This document shows positions 1 through 9,333 of a DNA stretch of 64,000 nt, piece by piece (positions within the stretch are counted from its first letter, which is position 1; every line of letters begins with the position of its first letter). The notes beneath the pieces were generated by a model. That model was not told where the DNA came from. It did not search any database and saw nothing but the letters and a program-made list of their open reading frames with translations. The stretch comes from Candidatus Tectimicrobiota bacterium (lineage in GTDB: Bacteria > Tectomicrobia > Entotheonellia > Entotheonellales > Entotheonellaceae). The stretch covers positions 62,001-126,000 of the forward strand of contig BPKO01000012.1 of assembly GCA_026005175.1 (NCBI GenBank), read 5' to 3'. Position numbers and translations under genes: made by a program.

Positions 1-159
1 GACGATCATGGGATGCTCGCCGCGGTTGAAGACGTAGACGTTGTCGTTGGCGTCCACGCCCACCGCCGCCACTTCCCGGTACGACCACCCCGGCGGCAGC
101 TTGCCCCAGTCGAGGTCGACGGCATACACAAAGGCGCCACTGCCTAGTTGCGTCGCCAT
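1..159 (-). CDS. beta-propeller (NHL-repeat-like) protein, N-terminal fragment
   Basis: First 53 codons of a minus-strand gene that leaves the window at its left edge. It starts at ATG 159 with an AGGAAAG ribosome site about five bases upstream. The visible protein has no signal peptide and contains VGVDANDNVYVFNRG, the usual look of an NHL or streptogramin-lyase-type propeller blade (G-V-D-x-x-x-N-V-Y-V). Peptidyl-alpha-hydroxyglycine-lyase-like proteins begin in a similar way, but the catalytic region is outside the window, so only the fold is proposed. A possible sigma-70 promoter lies just upstream at 216-244. Confidence 0.6.
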   Translation of the reverse strand, partial: MATQLGSGAFVYAVDLDWGKLPPGWSYREVAAVGVDANDNVYVFNRGEHPMIV

Positions 160-215
160 ATTCTCTTTCCTTTCCGCGAGGTGTCCTGCGGCTACCGCTT
201 TGGTGTGCTGCCGGC

Positions 216-244
216 ATTATGGCAGACTTCGGCGCCGGGAACAA
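216..244 (-). promoter_or_regulatory. candidate sigma-70 promoter for the edge gene
   Basis: On the minus strand TTGTTC (239-244) and CATAAT (216-221) are separated by 17 bases. The -10 box matches consensus at five of six positions and the -35 box at three or four. Transcription would start near 208 and reach the ATG at 159 after a short leader. It sits in the 105-base gap between the phosphodiesterase gene and the edge gene; I see nothing else in that gap. Pattern match only. Confidence 0.4.
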
Positions 245-264
245 GGGACACGACAGGGGGTATG

Positions 265-1890
265 CTAGAGGGGCAGGGCGCGGCGCACCAGGGCCAGCAC
301 CTCGCTGTTGCGCTGTGGCAGCGGCACGCCGCGTACCCCGGGGCCGCAAGCGGCAAGCAGGGCCTGCAAGAAGGGGCTCTCGTGCAGGGAAGTCTGGTGG
401 TGGCCGCCGACTTCGGGGGGCCCGGCGGCAGGGCCGAAGAAGTGGGGCCGCAATTCGGCCTCCGGCGGCCCCCACACGAACAGGTCTCCCGGCGGCGGGG
501 CGCTACCCGTCCAGAGCGCGCGGCTGTGGCGCAGGCCCAGGGGGCGGCCACTTCGCGGATCAACGGCGGCTTCCAGGCAGCGCTCGACCTCGCGCAGCGT
601 GCTTTCGTAAGCAGACGGCGGCACGATGCCGCCAGGGCGGTCAGCGGTGTTGATGAGGATCCAGCCGCTGCTGTGAAAGAGGGCCCGGGTGTGGGCCAGG
701 TCGACTTGCTCGCCTTTGAGGCGCAGCAGGCCGGCCTGGCGCAAGACCACGTTGGGGCGCAGGCAAGTGCGGATGGGCAGCTGGCCGTGGTCGGAGGAGA
801 TCAGAAGGGTGTCCTCGGCCCTCAGGTAAGGCAGCAAGCGGCCCAGCTGGCGGTCGACTTCGCGGTGCACGGCGATCACCGCTTGCGCGGCCGCGCCCTG
901 GGGCCACGCGGCGAGGGCGTCGGCCAGGAGCTGGTGGGCGATTTCGTCGAGCGCCGGCTGGTAGAGGATCACCAAGTCGGCGGGGTGGGCGGCCAGGGTA
1001 TGCACGGCCAGATCCCCGAAGAAGCGGGCCAGGCGCAAGGTGACGGCTTTGAGGGCCGTCAGGGAAAGGCGCGGGCCCTTGCCGATTTTGCCGCGGCTGT
1101 AGTGCCAGCCAAGCCCGGCGCCCAGAAAGGGCCCCAGTTCCCTGGGCCAGAGATGGGGCGGCGACACCGCCAGGCGGGTGATGGCCGAGCACCACAGCCA
1201 CTCGGCGGCCTCGCCGCTGCTGACCTCAGGGGGCGTTAGGCGGGCCACGTAGCCGCCGAGGCCGACGGCGGCATCCACCCACAGGGGCACCACCTCGGCC
1301 GGGCCACGCAGGGGCGGCAGGAACACCGCCTGGCCGTCCGGAGCGACGAGAAAGGCGGCGTTTCCCTCGCAGCGCACCGTATAGCGCCTTTCGGCCAGCG
1401 TCACCGCCGTTTCCCGCCCCTTAAGCGGCACCAGCTGCGCCTCGGCCACCTCGTGCCGGTAGCCGTCGACAAGGTAGCGGTACTCCGGCAAGGGGTAAGG
1501 CCAGGGGTAAGGGTGGCGCAGCAGCGGGTCGGGGGCAAAGGCGGTGGCGGCCAGCGCCACCGTGCGGCCTTGCGCCACGGCCTCCACCCAGATGGGAGGA
1601 TGGCGCAGCCAGGAGAGGTCAAAGCCACTGCAAGACTCGGCAATGGCGCGGTGCGCCGCGCGCGGCGGCGGGCCCTGAAAGCCAGGGGTGCCGTGGTCGG
1701 GCTCTTCGCGGCCAGTAAAGAGGGTCATCAGGCCGGGCGGGGTCTCGCTGTTGGGCCCCGGGGGGGCGGTCGCGACAAAAAACCCCTGCGCGACGACCCG
1801 CTGCAGGTGGGGAAGCAGGCCACGCGCCAGGAGGTCGGCCACCAGCGGGTATGCCGCGCCGTCCCATACCAGCCACACACACCGTGCCAC
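265..1890 (-). CDS. alkaline-phosphatase-superfamily phosphodiesterase / nucleotide pyrophosphatase-like
   Basis: A 541-residue soluble protein of the type I phosphodiesterase/nucleotide pyrophosphatase branch of the alkaline phosphatase superfamily, which hydrolyses phosphate mono- or diesters with two metal ions. Visible ligands and catalytic residues: WDG (D10), nucleophile Thr50 in ETPPGLMTLFTG, D315 and H319 in QPALDEIAHQ, D367-H368 in SSDHGQ, and a late GGHHQTS (H497/H498). An in-frame GTG at 1917 would add nine residues, but the GTG at 1890 has AAGGGAG seven bases upstream and is the better start. No signal peptide is seen. The substrate is unknown; related proteins act on nucleotides, phospholipids or phosphonates. 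It is followed by the edge gene and preceded by the GGDEF regulator on the same strand, with no obvious tie to the glycan genes. Confidence 0.85.
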   Translation of the reverse strand: MARCVWLVWDGAAYPLVADLLARGLLPHLQRVVAQGFFVATAPPGPNSETPPGLMTLFTGREEPDHGTPGFQGPPPRAAHRAIAESCSGFDLSWLRHPPIWVEAVAQGRTVALAATAFAPDPLLRHPYPWPYPLPEYRYLVDGYRHEVAEAQLVPLKGRETAVTLAERRYTVRCEGNAAFLVAPDGQAVFLPPLRGPAEVVPLWVDAAVGLGGYVARLTPPEVSSGEAAEWLWCSAITRLAVSPPHLWPRELGPFLGAGLGWHYSRGKIGKGPRLSLTALKAVTLRLARFFGDLAVHTLAAHPADLVILYQPALDEIAHQLLADALAAWPQGAAAQAVIAVHREVDRQLGRLLPYLRAEDTLLISSDHGQLPIRTCLRPNVVLRQAGLLRLKGEQVDLAHTRALFHSSGWILINTADRPGGIVPPSAYESTLREVERCLEAAVDPRSGRPLGLRHSRALWTGSAPPPGDLFVWGPPEAELRPHFFGPAAGPPEVGGHHQTSLHESPFLQALLAACGPGVRGVPLPQRNSEVLALVRRALPL

Positions 1891-1959
1891 CGGCGTTCTC
1901 CCTTGCTCGAGGTGCACGAGAGGTTATGTAGCGGATGTGGGGCGCCAAGTCAAAACGCC

Positions 1960-2916
1960 TCAGGAAAAGGAAGGCGAAAGGGTGACGTCGGGGACCGCGG
2001 TGGCAAAATCGGCAAGTGTCGCCACTTCTACCCGGTTGCGGCCGTGGCGTTTGGCCCGGTAAAGCGCCGCGTCGGCAGCGGCGATCAGCGCCGTGTCGTC
2101 GGCCTGGGGATGGCGCGACGCCACCCCCAGGCTCAGGGTCAGGGCGAGCTTGCCCTCGGTGAGCAGCAGGGGCTCGGCGGCAATCGCCTCGCGCAGCCGC
2201 TGCGCCAGGGCCAGCGCGGCGGCCGCGTCGCACCCGGGCAGCACCAGCAAGAACTCCTCGCCGCCGTATCGCCCGATGGCGTCGTAGGGGCGCACGGCAG
2301 CCCGCATGCGGCGGGCCGCTTCGCGCAGGGCCATGTCCCCGGCCAGGTGGCCGTAAGTGTCGTTGATTTTCTTGAAGTGGTCGAGGTCGGCGAGCACGAC
2401 GCTGAGCGGGGCTTGCGTGCGCCGCGCCCGCTCCAGTTCCTGGCGCAGCATGCTCAAGATGGCGGCGCGGTTCCACAGGCGGGTGAGGGAGTCGCGCATC
2501 GCCTGCTCGCGCAGCGCCTCGCGGGCAAAAATGAGCTCCGCTTGCAAGTCGAGGATGCGGCGGCCGGCGCGCAGGCGCATGCGCAGCTCGTTGGTATCAA
2601 AGGGCTTGGTGAGGTAGTCGTCGGCGCCGGCTTCCAGCCCGGTGATGATGTCGGACTTCTGGCTGCGGGCGGTGAGCAGCAGGATATAGACATAGGGTTC
2701 GGCCGCGCGGGTGCGCACGGCGCGGCAGACCTGGATGCCGTCCATCCCGGGCATCATCCAGTCCAGGATGACCAGCTGCGGGGCATCGGCCTGCTGCAGG
2801 ATCTGCCACGCCGTGGTGCCATCGGCACAGGCGATCACTTCGTAGCCCCAGCGGCGCAGCGTGGCCTCGAGCAGGCGGCGGGACACCGGATCGTCTTCGG
2901 CAATAAGCACTTTCAT
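1960..2916 (-). CDS. response regulator with GGDEF domain (diguanylate cyclase, PleD-like)
   Basis: 318 residues. Residues 1-120 form a CheY-like receiver with acidic pair D8/D9, phospho-acceptor D52 in LDWMMPGMDG, T82 and K104. Residues about 140-310 form a GGDEF cyclase domain with active-site GGEEF at 217-221, predicted to make c-di-GMP from two GTP when phosphorylated. RPYD at 208-211, exactly five residues before GGEEF, is a complete inhibitory I-site, so product feedback is expected. No cognate kinase is adjacent. The match of all key residues makes an active enzyme likely. Its product is the ligand of the riboswitch found at 13292-13382, so the two could form one circuit, although that link is inferred only from proximity. 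Confidence 0.93.
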   Translation of the reverse strand: MKVLIAEDDPVSRRLLEATLRRWGYEVIACADGTTAWQILQQADAPQLVILDWMMPGMDGIQVCRAVRTRAAEPYVYILLLTARSQKSDIITGLEAGADDYLTKPFDTNELRMRLRAGRRILDLQAELIFAREALREQAMRDSLTRLWNRAAILSMLRQELERARRTQAPLSVVLADLDHFKKINDTYGHLAGDMALREAARRMRAAVRPYDAIGRYGGEEFLLVLPGCDAAAALALAQRLREAIAAEPLLLTEGKLALTLSLGVASRHPQADDTALIAAADAALYRAKRHGRNRVEVATLADFATAVPDVTLSPSFS

Positions 2917-3023
2917 GCGCGGTGGTCCGTGTGGTGGTTATCCCCGTCCTGGGCCCAGGCGGGCACGTGCCTGGGGCTTTATCGGCAACGCGGGGGAGAT
3001 TCTTGACTCGTGGCGGCCGTCTC

Positions 3024-4496
3024 TTAGAACACCGGCAGGCCGGCCGTGAGGCTCAGGGTGACGCGGTTTTCGTCAAAATCCGCCCCGGCCACGTTGGAGT
3101 CGCGGCGCTGGTAAGCGTAAGAGAGGGAAAGGGAGACGGCGCGCAGCAGCGCGTAAGACACGTTGGCGCCGGCGCGCCAGACAGTATCCTCGCGGTCCGG
3201 CACCGCCTCGCTGGTGCCAAAGGCTTCCAGCAGCTCGGTGCGCGCCAAGCTGGCAAAGAGGGAGGCCAAGAGGCGGCGCGAGGCGGCGTGGTTGAGGGTC
3301 AGGGTCAGGGAGCGCTGCAGCACCAGGCCCACGTTGTCGACTTCTGCCACCGTATCCGTCAGGCTCTGGCGCCCCGTGAGCGTCAAGGTGGTCTGGCGGG
3401 CGCGCAGCAGCGGCAAGGCGCCGTCCAGGTCGACCTGCCAGTTGAGGAAAACCTCCGGATCTTCGCCTTCTTGCTCGAGCACCGTGGCCCCGGCAGACAC
3501 GAAGAGGGCCAGAAACGGCGTGAGCTGCTGGCGCAGGCCCAAGTCGGCGCCGTAGCGGCGAGCGTCCTGGCCGCCCCGGGAGCGCTCAGTGAGCGCGCCA
3601 AAGGCTCGCCCCGTAAGAATCGTCCGGCGCCCGGCCCGGTAGTGCAGGCTCAGCGAGACGTCGTGCCCCTGCGAGTCGGTCGCCCCTTCGCTGTCGGTGA
3701 GATCAAAGCCATAGCGGAAATCTCCCTCCAGGCGGCGGCTGAAGCGGTGCGTAAGGCCGGCGCTGACAGCATGCCCCACGGTGTTGTCGTCCTCGCGCGT
3801 GGCAAACAGCGGCGCCAGCGGCCCGCGGGTTTCGGTTTCGTTGATGACCAGGGTGTTGGTGTAGCCCAGCGTCACCTCGGTCAAGCGGCTGAGGGCCACG
3901 CGGAGCTGGGGGCTGAGGCGGTTGCGGATAAACGTGCGGCGCTCGCGCCGCAAGCCGGCGAGCGAGGCCACCTGCGGGTCGTCGTCGCGCACGAAGCTGT
4001 CGCTTAGCGCCAGCGACAGCCGCGGCAGCTGGTAGCCGGCGATGAGGGCGAAGTTGGCAAAGGCAACGCGACCCTCTTCGGCCCGCGCCTCGTAAAGGGC
4101 GCTGAGGGTGTTGGCCAGGCTCAAAAAGCCGCGCTCGCGCTGCAAGCGGTAGACGGTGTTGAGGCTGGCCAGGGTGCGAAACTCCTCCTGCGGGTTGTCC
4201 GGGCGCTGGAAAAAGTTGTCCGAATAGTCTTCGGCCAGCGACACCGCCAGGAAAAGGCGGCCGATGTCGCGGCGCAGCCGCAGCAGCGTCTCGAGCGGGG
4301 GATTGGGCGGCACCTCGCGCGCCATCCAGGTAAAGGGCTCCGGCACCGGTGCCAAGAGGCGCTCCTGAGGCGAAGGCAACGGCCCGGGCACCACCACGGG
4401 TGGCTCGCCCGCTTCCTGCGCCCGCACCCCCCGGCCTGCTACCACCCAGAGGAACCCCAGGCTGATCAGCCCCACCCAGAGTGCTTTTGGCCTCAC
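3024..4496 (-). CDS. PEP-CTERM-system-associated outer-membrane beta-barrel protein
   Basis: 490 residues if started at GTG 4496, which has AGGGAG and AGGAAG upstream and is followed by a clean signal peptide (ALWVGLISLGFLWVVAGRG then A-x-A). The mature protein is a run of alternating polar/hydrophobic strands and ends in LSLTAGLPVF, with the terminal Phe typical of outer-membrane barrels. Length, strand pattern and position next to prsT fit the uncharacterised barrel family regularly found with exosortase A loci (TIGR03016-like). Its job is not established; a role in export or anchoring of the polysaccharide or of sorted proteins is a guess. It is transcribed away from prsT. Confidence 0.72.
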   Translation of the reverse strand: MRPKALWVGLISLGFLWVVAGRGVRAQEAGEPPVVVPGPLPSPQERLLAPVPEPFTWMAREVPPNPPLETLLRLRRDIGRLFLAVSLAEDYSDNFFQRPDNPQEEFRTLASLNTVYRLQRERGFLSLANTLSALYEARAEEGRVAFANFALIAGYQLPRLSLALSDSFVRDDDPQVASLAGLRRERRTFIRNRLSPQLRVALSRLTEVTLGYTNTLVINETETRGPLAPLFATREDDNTVGHAVSAGLTHRFSRRLEGDFRYGFDLTDSEGATDSQGHDVSLSLHYRAGRRTILTGRAFGALTERSRGGQDARRYGADLGLRQQLTPFLALFVSAGATVLEQEGEDPEVFLNWQVDLDGALPLLRARQTTLTLTGRQSLTDTVAEVDNVGLVLQRSLTLTLNHAASRRLLASLFASLARTELLEAFGTSEAVPDREDTVWRAGANVSYALLRAVSLSLSYAYQRRDSNVAGADFDENRVTLSLTAGLPVF

Positions 4497-4725
4497 CTTC
4501 CTGCTCCCTTGCGCATGCCCCCGCCTGGCTACCGCCGCCGCGTCACAGTATACCTGCTTCCTTGTCAAGGCAAAAGACAATTTCGAGCCCGCCGGCAAGT
4601 CAAGTTTGGCGAGCGGCATGCCGATACGAAAGGCGGTATCTTTGTATCTCCGCAGCGGGATGCGAGACCGCAGGTCAGAGGGGCGAGGCCGTGATGGCCG
4701 CCGTTTTTGCCAAAGGGAGATACTC
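4497..4725. promoter_or_regulatory. divergent spacer between beta-barrel gene and prsT
   Basis: 229 bases between two divergent genes. On the minus strand a TATACT -10-like box lies at 4547-4552 with TTTGCC or TTGCCT 15-16 bases upstream, a weak candidate promoter for the beta-barrel gene. On the plus strand the prsT ribosome site AAAGGGAG is at 4711-4718. No convincing prsT promoter was found. Confidence 0.3.
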
Positions 4726-7025
4726 ATGCCTTTGCGTGGTTGGTTGCGACAGGCAAGCGTGGTGGGGCTGGTTGCCGGGATGGCCCTGGGGCTCATCGCC
4801 TGCGGCCAGGACGCCCAGGCGACCAAAGTGGCCCACGTGCAAAAAGGCGAGGCCTACTTCGAGGCAGGGAAATACGCCGAGGCGATCATCGAGTTCAAAA
4901 ACGCCGTGCAGCTGGACCCCAACGATGCGCAAGCGCACTACAAGCTGGCCCTGGCGTACTTGAAAAAAGGCGGTCTCGCTGGCCTCCAGGAGGCCTTCCG
5001 GGCGCTCAGCAAAGCCGTACAGCTGGACCCCGACAACCTCGACGCCCAGCTCAAGCTGGGCGAGCTCTACCTGCTGGCCAAGCAGTTTGACAAGGCGCTG
5101 GAAAAGGCCAACTTGGTGCTGCAGCGCGACGCCGACAACGCCGAAGCCCACATCCTGGCCGGCAACGCCCACGGCGGGCGGCAAGAATTCGACCAGGCCA
5201 TTGCGGCGCTGCGTACTGCCGTGCAGCTTGCTCCCAAGCAGGTGCAGACTTACTTGAACCTGGCCCTCCTTTACCGGGCCAAAGGCGACCTGGCCGCCGC
5301 CGAGCAGACGTACCAGCAGGCGCTTCAGGTCGACCCGCGCTCGGTGGCTACTTACCTGGCCCTGAGCAGCTTTTACGCCACGCAGCGGCAGTTTGACAAA
5401 GCAGAAGCGGCGCTCAAGCAAGCCCTCGCCCTGCAGCCGCAGGACGTGGCCCTCTACTTGCAGCTGGCCAGGCTCTACGCGGTGCAGCGCCAAGAAGACC
5501 AGGTGGTGGCCACCCTGCGCCAGGCGGCGTCTTTGGCGCCGCAGGACATGCGGCCGCACTTGGCGCTGGGAGATTTTTACGCCGCGCTGGGCAAGCTCGA
5601 CGCCGCCCAGGCCGCCTACCAGCAGGCGGCCACGGTGCAGCCCGAGGCGGTGGTCCCCTGGCAGAAGCTGGCCGAGCTGGCCCTGCGCCAGCGCCAGCTC
5701 GCGCAGGCCGAAGCGCACCTCGCAGAGATCTTCAAGCGCAACAAGGATGACCTCCTCGGCCACTACCTGCGCGGGCGCCTGCTGCTGGCCAAGGGGCAGC
5801 CTGCCGAGGCCGTCGTGACTTTGCAAAAAGTGGTCAAGGAGGCGCCCAACCTGGCGGCCGCCCACTACTTCCTCGGCCTGGCCCACCTGCGCAACCGCAA
5901 CGTGCAGCTCGCCAAGGCGGCCTTCACCGAAGCGGTGAAGCTCTGGCGCCGCGCTTTGCCGAGGCGCGGCTGGCCCTGGCCGAGCTGTTCCTGCGCGACC
6001 GCGCCTTTGACCTTGCCCTGCAAGAGGCCAACACGGTGCTGCAAGAGCAGCCCAAGCACCTGCGGGCTTTGCTTCTTAAGGGCCGCGCCCTGCTCGGGAA
6101 AGGCGAGGCCGCGCAGGCCGCCGCCGCCTTTGAGGCCGTCACCCGCGAAGCCCCCGAGGAAGCGCTGGGCCACTACTACCTGGGGCTGGCGTACCGCCTG
6201 CAACAGCAGCCGCAACCGGCCCTGGCAGCGTTTGAGCGGGCCCTGGCGCAGAACCCCGACTTCGTCAACGCCCTGGAGCAGATTGCCGCCCTCCACCTGG
6301 CGCAGGGCCAGCCCGCGCAAGCCCTGGCCCGGGTCAAGGCGCACCTCGAGAAGGTGCCCAAGAACGCCCTTGTCTACAACCTGCTGGGGCGCCTTTACGC
6401 CGCCCAGGGGAAGGACGCCGAGGCAGAAGCGGCCTTCAAGCAGGCCATTGCCCTGGACGAGACCCTGTTGGTGGCTTACCTCAACCTTGGGAATCTCTAC
6501 GCCAAGCAGCAGGCGTACGACCGGGCGATTGCCCAGTACGAGGCGGTCATCAAGGCCAATCCCGACCTCCTGCCGCCTTACATGCTGCTGGGGGTCATTT
6601 ACGACCGCCTTGGCCAGCCCGACAAGGCCAACGCGTACTACGAGAAGGCGCTGGCGATCAATCCCACTTTTGCCCCGGCGGCCAACAACCTGGCCTGGAA
6701 CTACGCCGAGTATGGCGGCAACATCGACGTTGCCCTCTCCCTGGCGCAGACGGCCAAGGAGCAGCTGCCCGAGGCGCCGGCGGTGTCCGACACCCTGGGC
6801 TGGATTTACTACAAGAAAAACGCCTACACCAAAGCCATTAGCTTGCTGGAAGAGAGCGCCGAGCAGATGGCGGACAACCCGCTCGTCCACTACCACCTGG
6901 GCATGGCGTACTACAAAAAAGGCGACCACGACCGGGCGCGGGAGGCACTGGAGCGGGCCCTGGCGCTGAGCGAGGACTTCCCCGGAGCCGAAGAGGCGCG
7001 CCGGGTGCTCGAAGAAGTGCGGTGA
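4726..7025 (+). CDS. prsT: PEP-CTERM system TPR-repeat lipoprotein PrsT (frameshifted)
   Basis: Begins at ATG 4726 behind AAAGGGAG. The signal peptide ends in the lipobox LIAC with Cys26, so the mature protein is a lipoprotein. The rest is about twenty tetratricopeptide repeats (A-x-x-x-Y-x-x-A-L patterns such as AVQLDPNDAQAHYKLALAYL). Length (about 766 residues) and lipobox-plus-TPR layout match PrsT, which accompanies exosortase A and is thought to scaffold polysaccharide or PEP-CTERM protein export at the membrane. The reading frame shifts near 5945: upstream TPRs read to EAVKL, and the continuation RFAEARLALAELFL lies one base back, so one base is missing in CTCTGGCGCCGC. Both halves are otherwise undamaged, which suggests a sequence error rather than a dead gene. 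Confidence 0.88.
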
Positions 7026-7053
7026 GGCGCGTGTGGGCAGAAAGCGCAGAGCC

Positions 7054-7084
7054 GGGCGGGGAAAGAAGGCGCCTTTCCCCGCCC
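7054..7084. terminator. bidirectional hairpin terminator candidate
   Basis: A perfect 12-base-pair stem (GGGCGGGGAAAG at 7054-7065 with CTTTCCCCGCCC at 7073-7084) closes a seven-base loop. It lies in the 72-base gap between the convergent ends of prsT and the PEP-CTERM gene. It lacks a T-run on either side, so it may act with Rho or as an RNA end-protecting hairpin rather than as a classic intrinsic terminator. Confidence 0.6.
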
Positions 7085-7097
7085 TTGGGCCAAAGCT

Positions 7098-7763
7098 CTA
7101 GGGTGTCATGCGGACCGCTTCTCCAGCGCGACGCAAGCGACATCGCTTTCTGCCCCACAGGCCCAAGCCGGCCAGGCCGCTGGCCAGGAGCAGCGCAGAG
7201 GCCGGCTCCGGATTGGGAAGGGTGGCGACCTGGCCAGCCAGGACGGTGTTGCCCCAGAGGACCAGGCTGAGCGTCCCGGTGTAAGGGTGCGTCATGGGCG
7301 GCGGCGTGATGCCGTAGTAATCGCTCAGCGTTTCTTCCATGGTGCCAAGAAACGACACCGTCAGCACCGGCCCCAGCAGCGTGCTGCCGGTGAGCGAGCC
7401 GCTGAGCAAGAGGCTTCCCGGCGGCAAGTCATCGGTAAAATCGCCATCGCCGTCGAGGTCCACGCCGCCGCTGAGGCTAAGGGTGCCCGCGCCAAAGTCA
7501 AGGACCAGGCTGCAGCCGGTGCACCCTTTGCTTTCCCAGCTGTGTAGCGGCGTGTCGCCGCCGACGATCTGGTCCACGGCGAGGGTGTAGCTGCCGCTCA
7601 AGTCGAGCGGGCCGCCAAGCCCCTGCGTGGGGAGCTCGAAGTTGATAAAGCTGCTGGCCAGCGCCGCCTTAGGCCCCAGTGCCACCAGCAGCGTCGCCAC
7701 CATCCCGATGCCGGCACGGGCCAGCCAGGGCATAAACCCTTTCTTTCCCACAGACCTCCTCAT
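7098..7763 (-). CDS. PEP-CTERM sorting-domain protein (small, secreted)
   Basis: 221 residues from ATG 7763, chosen because AAGGAG lies seven bases upstream (an upstream in-frame GTG at 7784 has no such site). An N-terminal signal segment (MVATLLVALGPKAALAS) is followed by a low-complexity Gly/Ser/Leu/Asp-rich body containing VDLDGDGDF, a possible calcium loop. The C-terminus is a textbook exosortase signal: NPEPASALLLASGLAGLGL, then WGRKRCR and basic residues. By family knowledge the exosortase cleaves near PEP and the protein goes to the surface or extracellular matrix. A near-perfect sigma-54 promoter sits at 7815-7830, and the regulator genes prsR and prsK lie upstream, so PrsR control is likely. 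The body resembles no family I recognise. Confidence 0.9.
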   Translation of the reverse strand: MRRSVGKKGFMPWLARAGIGMVATLLVALGPKAALASSFINFELPTQGLGGPLDLSGSYTLAVDQIVGGDTPLHSWESKGCTGCSLVLDFGAGTLSLSGGVDLDGDGDFTDDLPPGSLLLSGSLTGSTLLGPVLTVSFLGTMEETLSDYYGITPPPMTHPYTGTLSLVLWGNTVLAGQVATLPNPEPASALLLASGLAGLGLWGRKRCRLRRAGEAVRMTP

Positions 7764-7814
7764 AGGCCGTCTCCTTCTTACCACCTTGCCGGTGCGGTAC
7801 TGTCTGGCACAGGC

Positions 7815-7830
7815 AGCAAAAGGCGTGCCA
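7815..7830 (-). promoter_or_regulatory. sigma-54 promoter of the PEP-CTERM gene
   Basis: On the minus strand TGGCACGCCTTTTGCT matches the sigma-54 consensus TGGCACG-N4-TTGCW at every informative base, with exactly ten bases between the -24 GG and the -12 GC. Transcription would start near 7803, about 40 bases before the start codon at 7763. Sigma-54 promoters need an activator such as PrsR, encoded immediately upstream. Confidence 0.85.
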
Positions 7831-7898
7831 GGGCTGCCGACCGGCTTGCGGGGCCGCTTTTGCGGCAGTCCCCGGGGAGGGAAGGCGGCGGCCTGTGG

Positions 7899-7950
7899 AA
7901 AAAAAAGGTCTCAGGGCCAAGAAAGCAAGGGCGGCTTTCTCAGCGCTGAG
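7899..7950 (-). terminator. intrinsic terminator after prsR
   Basis: On the minus strand an inner hairpin AGAAAGC/GCTTTCT (7920-7926 with 7934-7940) is flanked by an outer CTCAG/CTGAG pair (7910-7914 with 7946-7950). Three bases later comes a run of eight T (7899-7906 read as A on the plus strand). This is a good Rho-independent terminator for the operon that ends with prsR, and it separates that operon from the sigma-54 promoter downstream. Confidence 0.72.
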
Positions 7951-7983
7951 ACGCCGGAGCGCCCTCCGGTGTGCGGGGTTGGT

Positions 7984-9307
<1,324 letters not shown>

Positions 9308-9333
<26 letters not shown>

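Noticed and set aside
1453-3006. Long open frames opposite real genes (for example 1453-3006, 53141-54901, 54908-56233 on the plus strand)
   Set aside because: They lie antisense to well-supported genes, have the low-complexity Ala/Gly/Arg/Gln make-up of GC-rich shadows, and lack plausible ribosome sites and recognisable domains.
4693-4709. TGGCCGCCGTTTTTGCC before prsT as a sigma-54 promoter
   Set aside because: The GG-to-GC spacing is eleven rather than ten, and transcription would begin after the ribosome site, only a few bases from the ATG.
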